This document shows positions 5,577-5,583 of a DNA stretch of 5,583 nucleotides, one piece after another. The stretch spans positions 1 through 5,583 of the forward strand of contig JAGNPU010000150.1 in assembly GCA_017989485.1 (NCBI GenBank), written 5' to 3'. Position numbers and translations under genes: made by a program. Every line of letters begins with the position of its first letter. Position 1 is the stretch's first letter. Under the pieces are notes generated by a model. It was not told the DNA's origin. It ran no database searches and worked only from the letters and a program-made list of their open reading frames with translations. The DNA is from Neisseriaceae bacterium (GTDB lineage Bacteria; Pseudomonadota; Gammaproteobacteria; Burkholderiales; Neisseriaceae).

Positions 5577-5583
5577 ATGAACG
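5577..5583 (+). CDS. Start of a downstream gene, probably glutathione synthetase gshB (cut off)
   Basis: Only ATG AAC and one further base lie in the window. The start is supported by AAGGA (5565-5569) seven bases before the ATG. Identity is inferred only from position: in many betaproteobacteria gshB, which adds glycine to gamma-glutamylcysteine, directly follows this type of gshA. The two visible residues (Met-Asn) cannot test it. Confidence 0.45.

Noticed and set aside
1..5583. Neisseria-type DNA uptake sequences as a lineage marker
   Set aside because: Scanning both strands around every CTGAA and TTCAG I found no match to the 10-12-base uptake sequences I know, so this line of evidence is absent.
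1..5583. Mobile elements, CRISPR arrays, tRNA or rRNA genes
   Set aside because: No transposase or integrase fragments, spaced direct repeats, cloverleaf-like segments or rRNA motifs were seen; gene content is ordinary chromosomal.

Overview
This 5.6 kb, GC-rich window looks like ordinary chromosomal sequence from a betaproteobacterium. The main evidence is the glutamate-cysteine ligase, which belongs to the Acidithiobacillus/betaproteobacterial type (the family I know as TIGR02049) and not the E. coli type, plus a pair of ubiquinone-ring hydroxylases. Neisseriales or a relative is plausible. I found no Neisseria-type DNA uptake sequence, so I do not assign a genus.

Layout. At the left, on the minus strand, is a ribonuclease-inhibitor pair. 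It consists of an N-terminally hydrophobic, probably exported or membrane-tethered guanyl-specific RNase (337-939) and, overlapping its 3' end, a barstar-like inhibitor gene (350 down to the window edge, cut off). A 139-base divergent spacer (940-1078) holds candidate promoters for both directions. Next, on the plus strand, is a small predicted lipoprotein of unknown function (1079-1426). A bidirectional terminator hairpin (1445-1482) follows and separates it from a convergent minus-strand operon.

That operon (3891 down to 1539) encodes two flavin-dependent aromatic hydroxylases of the UbiH/UbiI/UbiF/COQ6 family, 19 bases apart, which should act at different ring positions in ubiquinone synthesis. 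A 346-base, partly AT-rich gap (3892-4237) separates this operon from the divergent plus-strand gshA (4238-5524). A hairpin and then a ribosome site and ATG (5577) follow gshA. Only two codons of this last gene are inside the window; gshB is the expected gene by the usual order.

How the genes work together. The RNase and inhibitor form a self-contained toxin/antidote-like module in which translation of the inhibitor is probably coupled to the RNase. The two hydroxylases serve respiratory quinone synthesis. gshA and its downstream partner serve glutathione synthesis. I see no insertion sequence, CRISPR array, tRNA or rRNA. The most notable element is the RNase-barstar module with its long, acidic, repeat-bearing linker. 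It is a variant of a known family, not a new system.
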